A DNA stretch of 64,000 bases from Marsupella aquatica (Eukaryota; Marchantiophyta): positions 806,001 through 870,000 of the forward strand of contig OZ316899.1 in NCBI GenBank assembly GCA_973895155.1, written 5' to 3'. Positions 63,503 to 64,000 of the stretch are shown in pieces. The translations under genes were made by a program, and so were the position numbers. The notes beneath the pieces are model-generated. The model was not told where the DNA came from and searched no databases. It saw only the letters and a program-made list of their open reading frames with translations. Position 1 is the first letter of the stretch; the number at the start of each line of letters is the position of its first letter.

Positions 63503-64000
63503 TGATGAGTTCTTCAAATGCGGAAGAGGAGCTCATGGGAACCGGAAGCGAAGCTGAGTCTGTGGCAAACAGGGACCCGACTGAAGGGGAAGAACGAGAA
63601 AGTGTTACCGCGCAGTCGAGGACCATTCATGTCATGGGCTCAATGAAAGGAAATGGTTATGCTTACCGAGATGGATACTGGGCTCGAGCAAGTCCGGAGA
63701 GAGAGTGCCAGTTGGAAGGAATGGAAGGCAAGGTGCGGGCGCTCATTGATACTGGCTCGGAGATCAACTTGATGGATCCAAAGGTGTTTCAAAAGGGGAA
63801 TTGGCCGGTGGATAATGAGTTTCTTTGGAGTGTGAACTCGGTGAATTCAATGAAGGACTATCTTTGGGGCGGATGTTTGAATGTGATGGTGAAGTTTGGG
63901 AATGTCAAGCAGGCTTGTAACATTTTTGTTCATGAGCACTTGTCATTTCCGGTGATACTGGGCATGCCGTTCATCACTGAATGGAGGATGGAGACAAAGG
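63503..64000 (+). CDS. Retropepsin of gypsy element H, runs off the window
   Basis: Open frame from ATG 63503 (preceded by TGA) to the end of the window. An acidic N-terminal linker is followed by a retroviral-type aspartic protease: VRALIDTGSEINLMD with a canonical DTG triad, then LPVILGMPFI-like closing motif (FPVILGMPFITEW). RT should follow outside the window. The ATG may not be the true start, since gag would normally precede in frame or by frameshift. Confidence 0.85.

Overview
This window is plant nuclear DNA made almost entirely of nested, mostly decayed transposable elements. I found no convincing host gene, tRNA, rRNA or CRISPR array. The plant assignment rests on the element types: CACTA/En-Spm transposons with tnp2-type transposases (Transposase_21, DUF4218 and DUF4216-like regions) and a TNPA/Ptta-like gene with GT-AG introns; Ty3/gypsy elements of the Athila/Tat type and a chromodomain chromovirus; a plant L1-type LINE with a DUF4283-like ORF1; and a copia-like non-autonomous LTR element. 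A large, repeat-rich land-plant genome is implied. The species cannot be named from this sequence.

Layout, left half. A decayed CACTA element (5' end outside the window) carries a tnp2 pseudogene (323-3057, resuming at 16603-17609) and a multi-exon TNPA-like gene (about 18390-19818, resuming at 23374-24996). Two insertions split it. Element A (3058-16602, + strand, TSD GGAAG) is a near-complete 13.5-kb gypsy element. Its two 1388-bp LTRs look identical by eye. Element N (19819-23373, - strand, TSD AGTAG) is a non-autonomous LTR element without gag or pol. Downstream lie TGAC/GTCA-rich DNA and a 408-bp tandem satellite (26945-29250).

Layout, right half. A gypsy remnant B (accessory ORF 31340-33612 plus LTR-like DNA) is followed by a second CACTA remnant (35248-38082) ending in TTGTAGTG inside a chromovirus LTR fragment. 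A + strand integrase D (38712-39051, resuming at 44180-44385) is split by element C (39052-44179, TSD GAGGT), which carries only an accessory-type ORF. A - strand chromovirus E (44386-59817) is split by a LINE (47368-57640, 17-bp TSD). The LINE's 5' UTR holds a 2.6-kb solo LTR, G (54339-56947, TSD CAATG). Then come a - strand gypsy 3' end F (59818-63293) and a + strand retropepsin H (63503 to the window end).

How the genes work together. Element A is the most informative part. Gag, protease and RT lie in one reading frame and are separated only by in-frame UGA codons. The second UGA is followed by CAA TTA, the classic plant readthrough context. The accessory ORF also ends in a UGA that is in frame with a retropepsin-like domain whose active-site triad is DPG. 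The true ends are UAG and UAA. A also has a duplicated polypurine tract directly after integrase and many GACGCT...AGCGTC hairpins. At least four gypsy-type elements here (A, B, C, F) carry a 3' accessory protein with a globular domain followed by acidic, disordered or coiled-coil segments.
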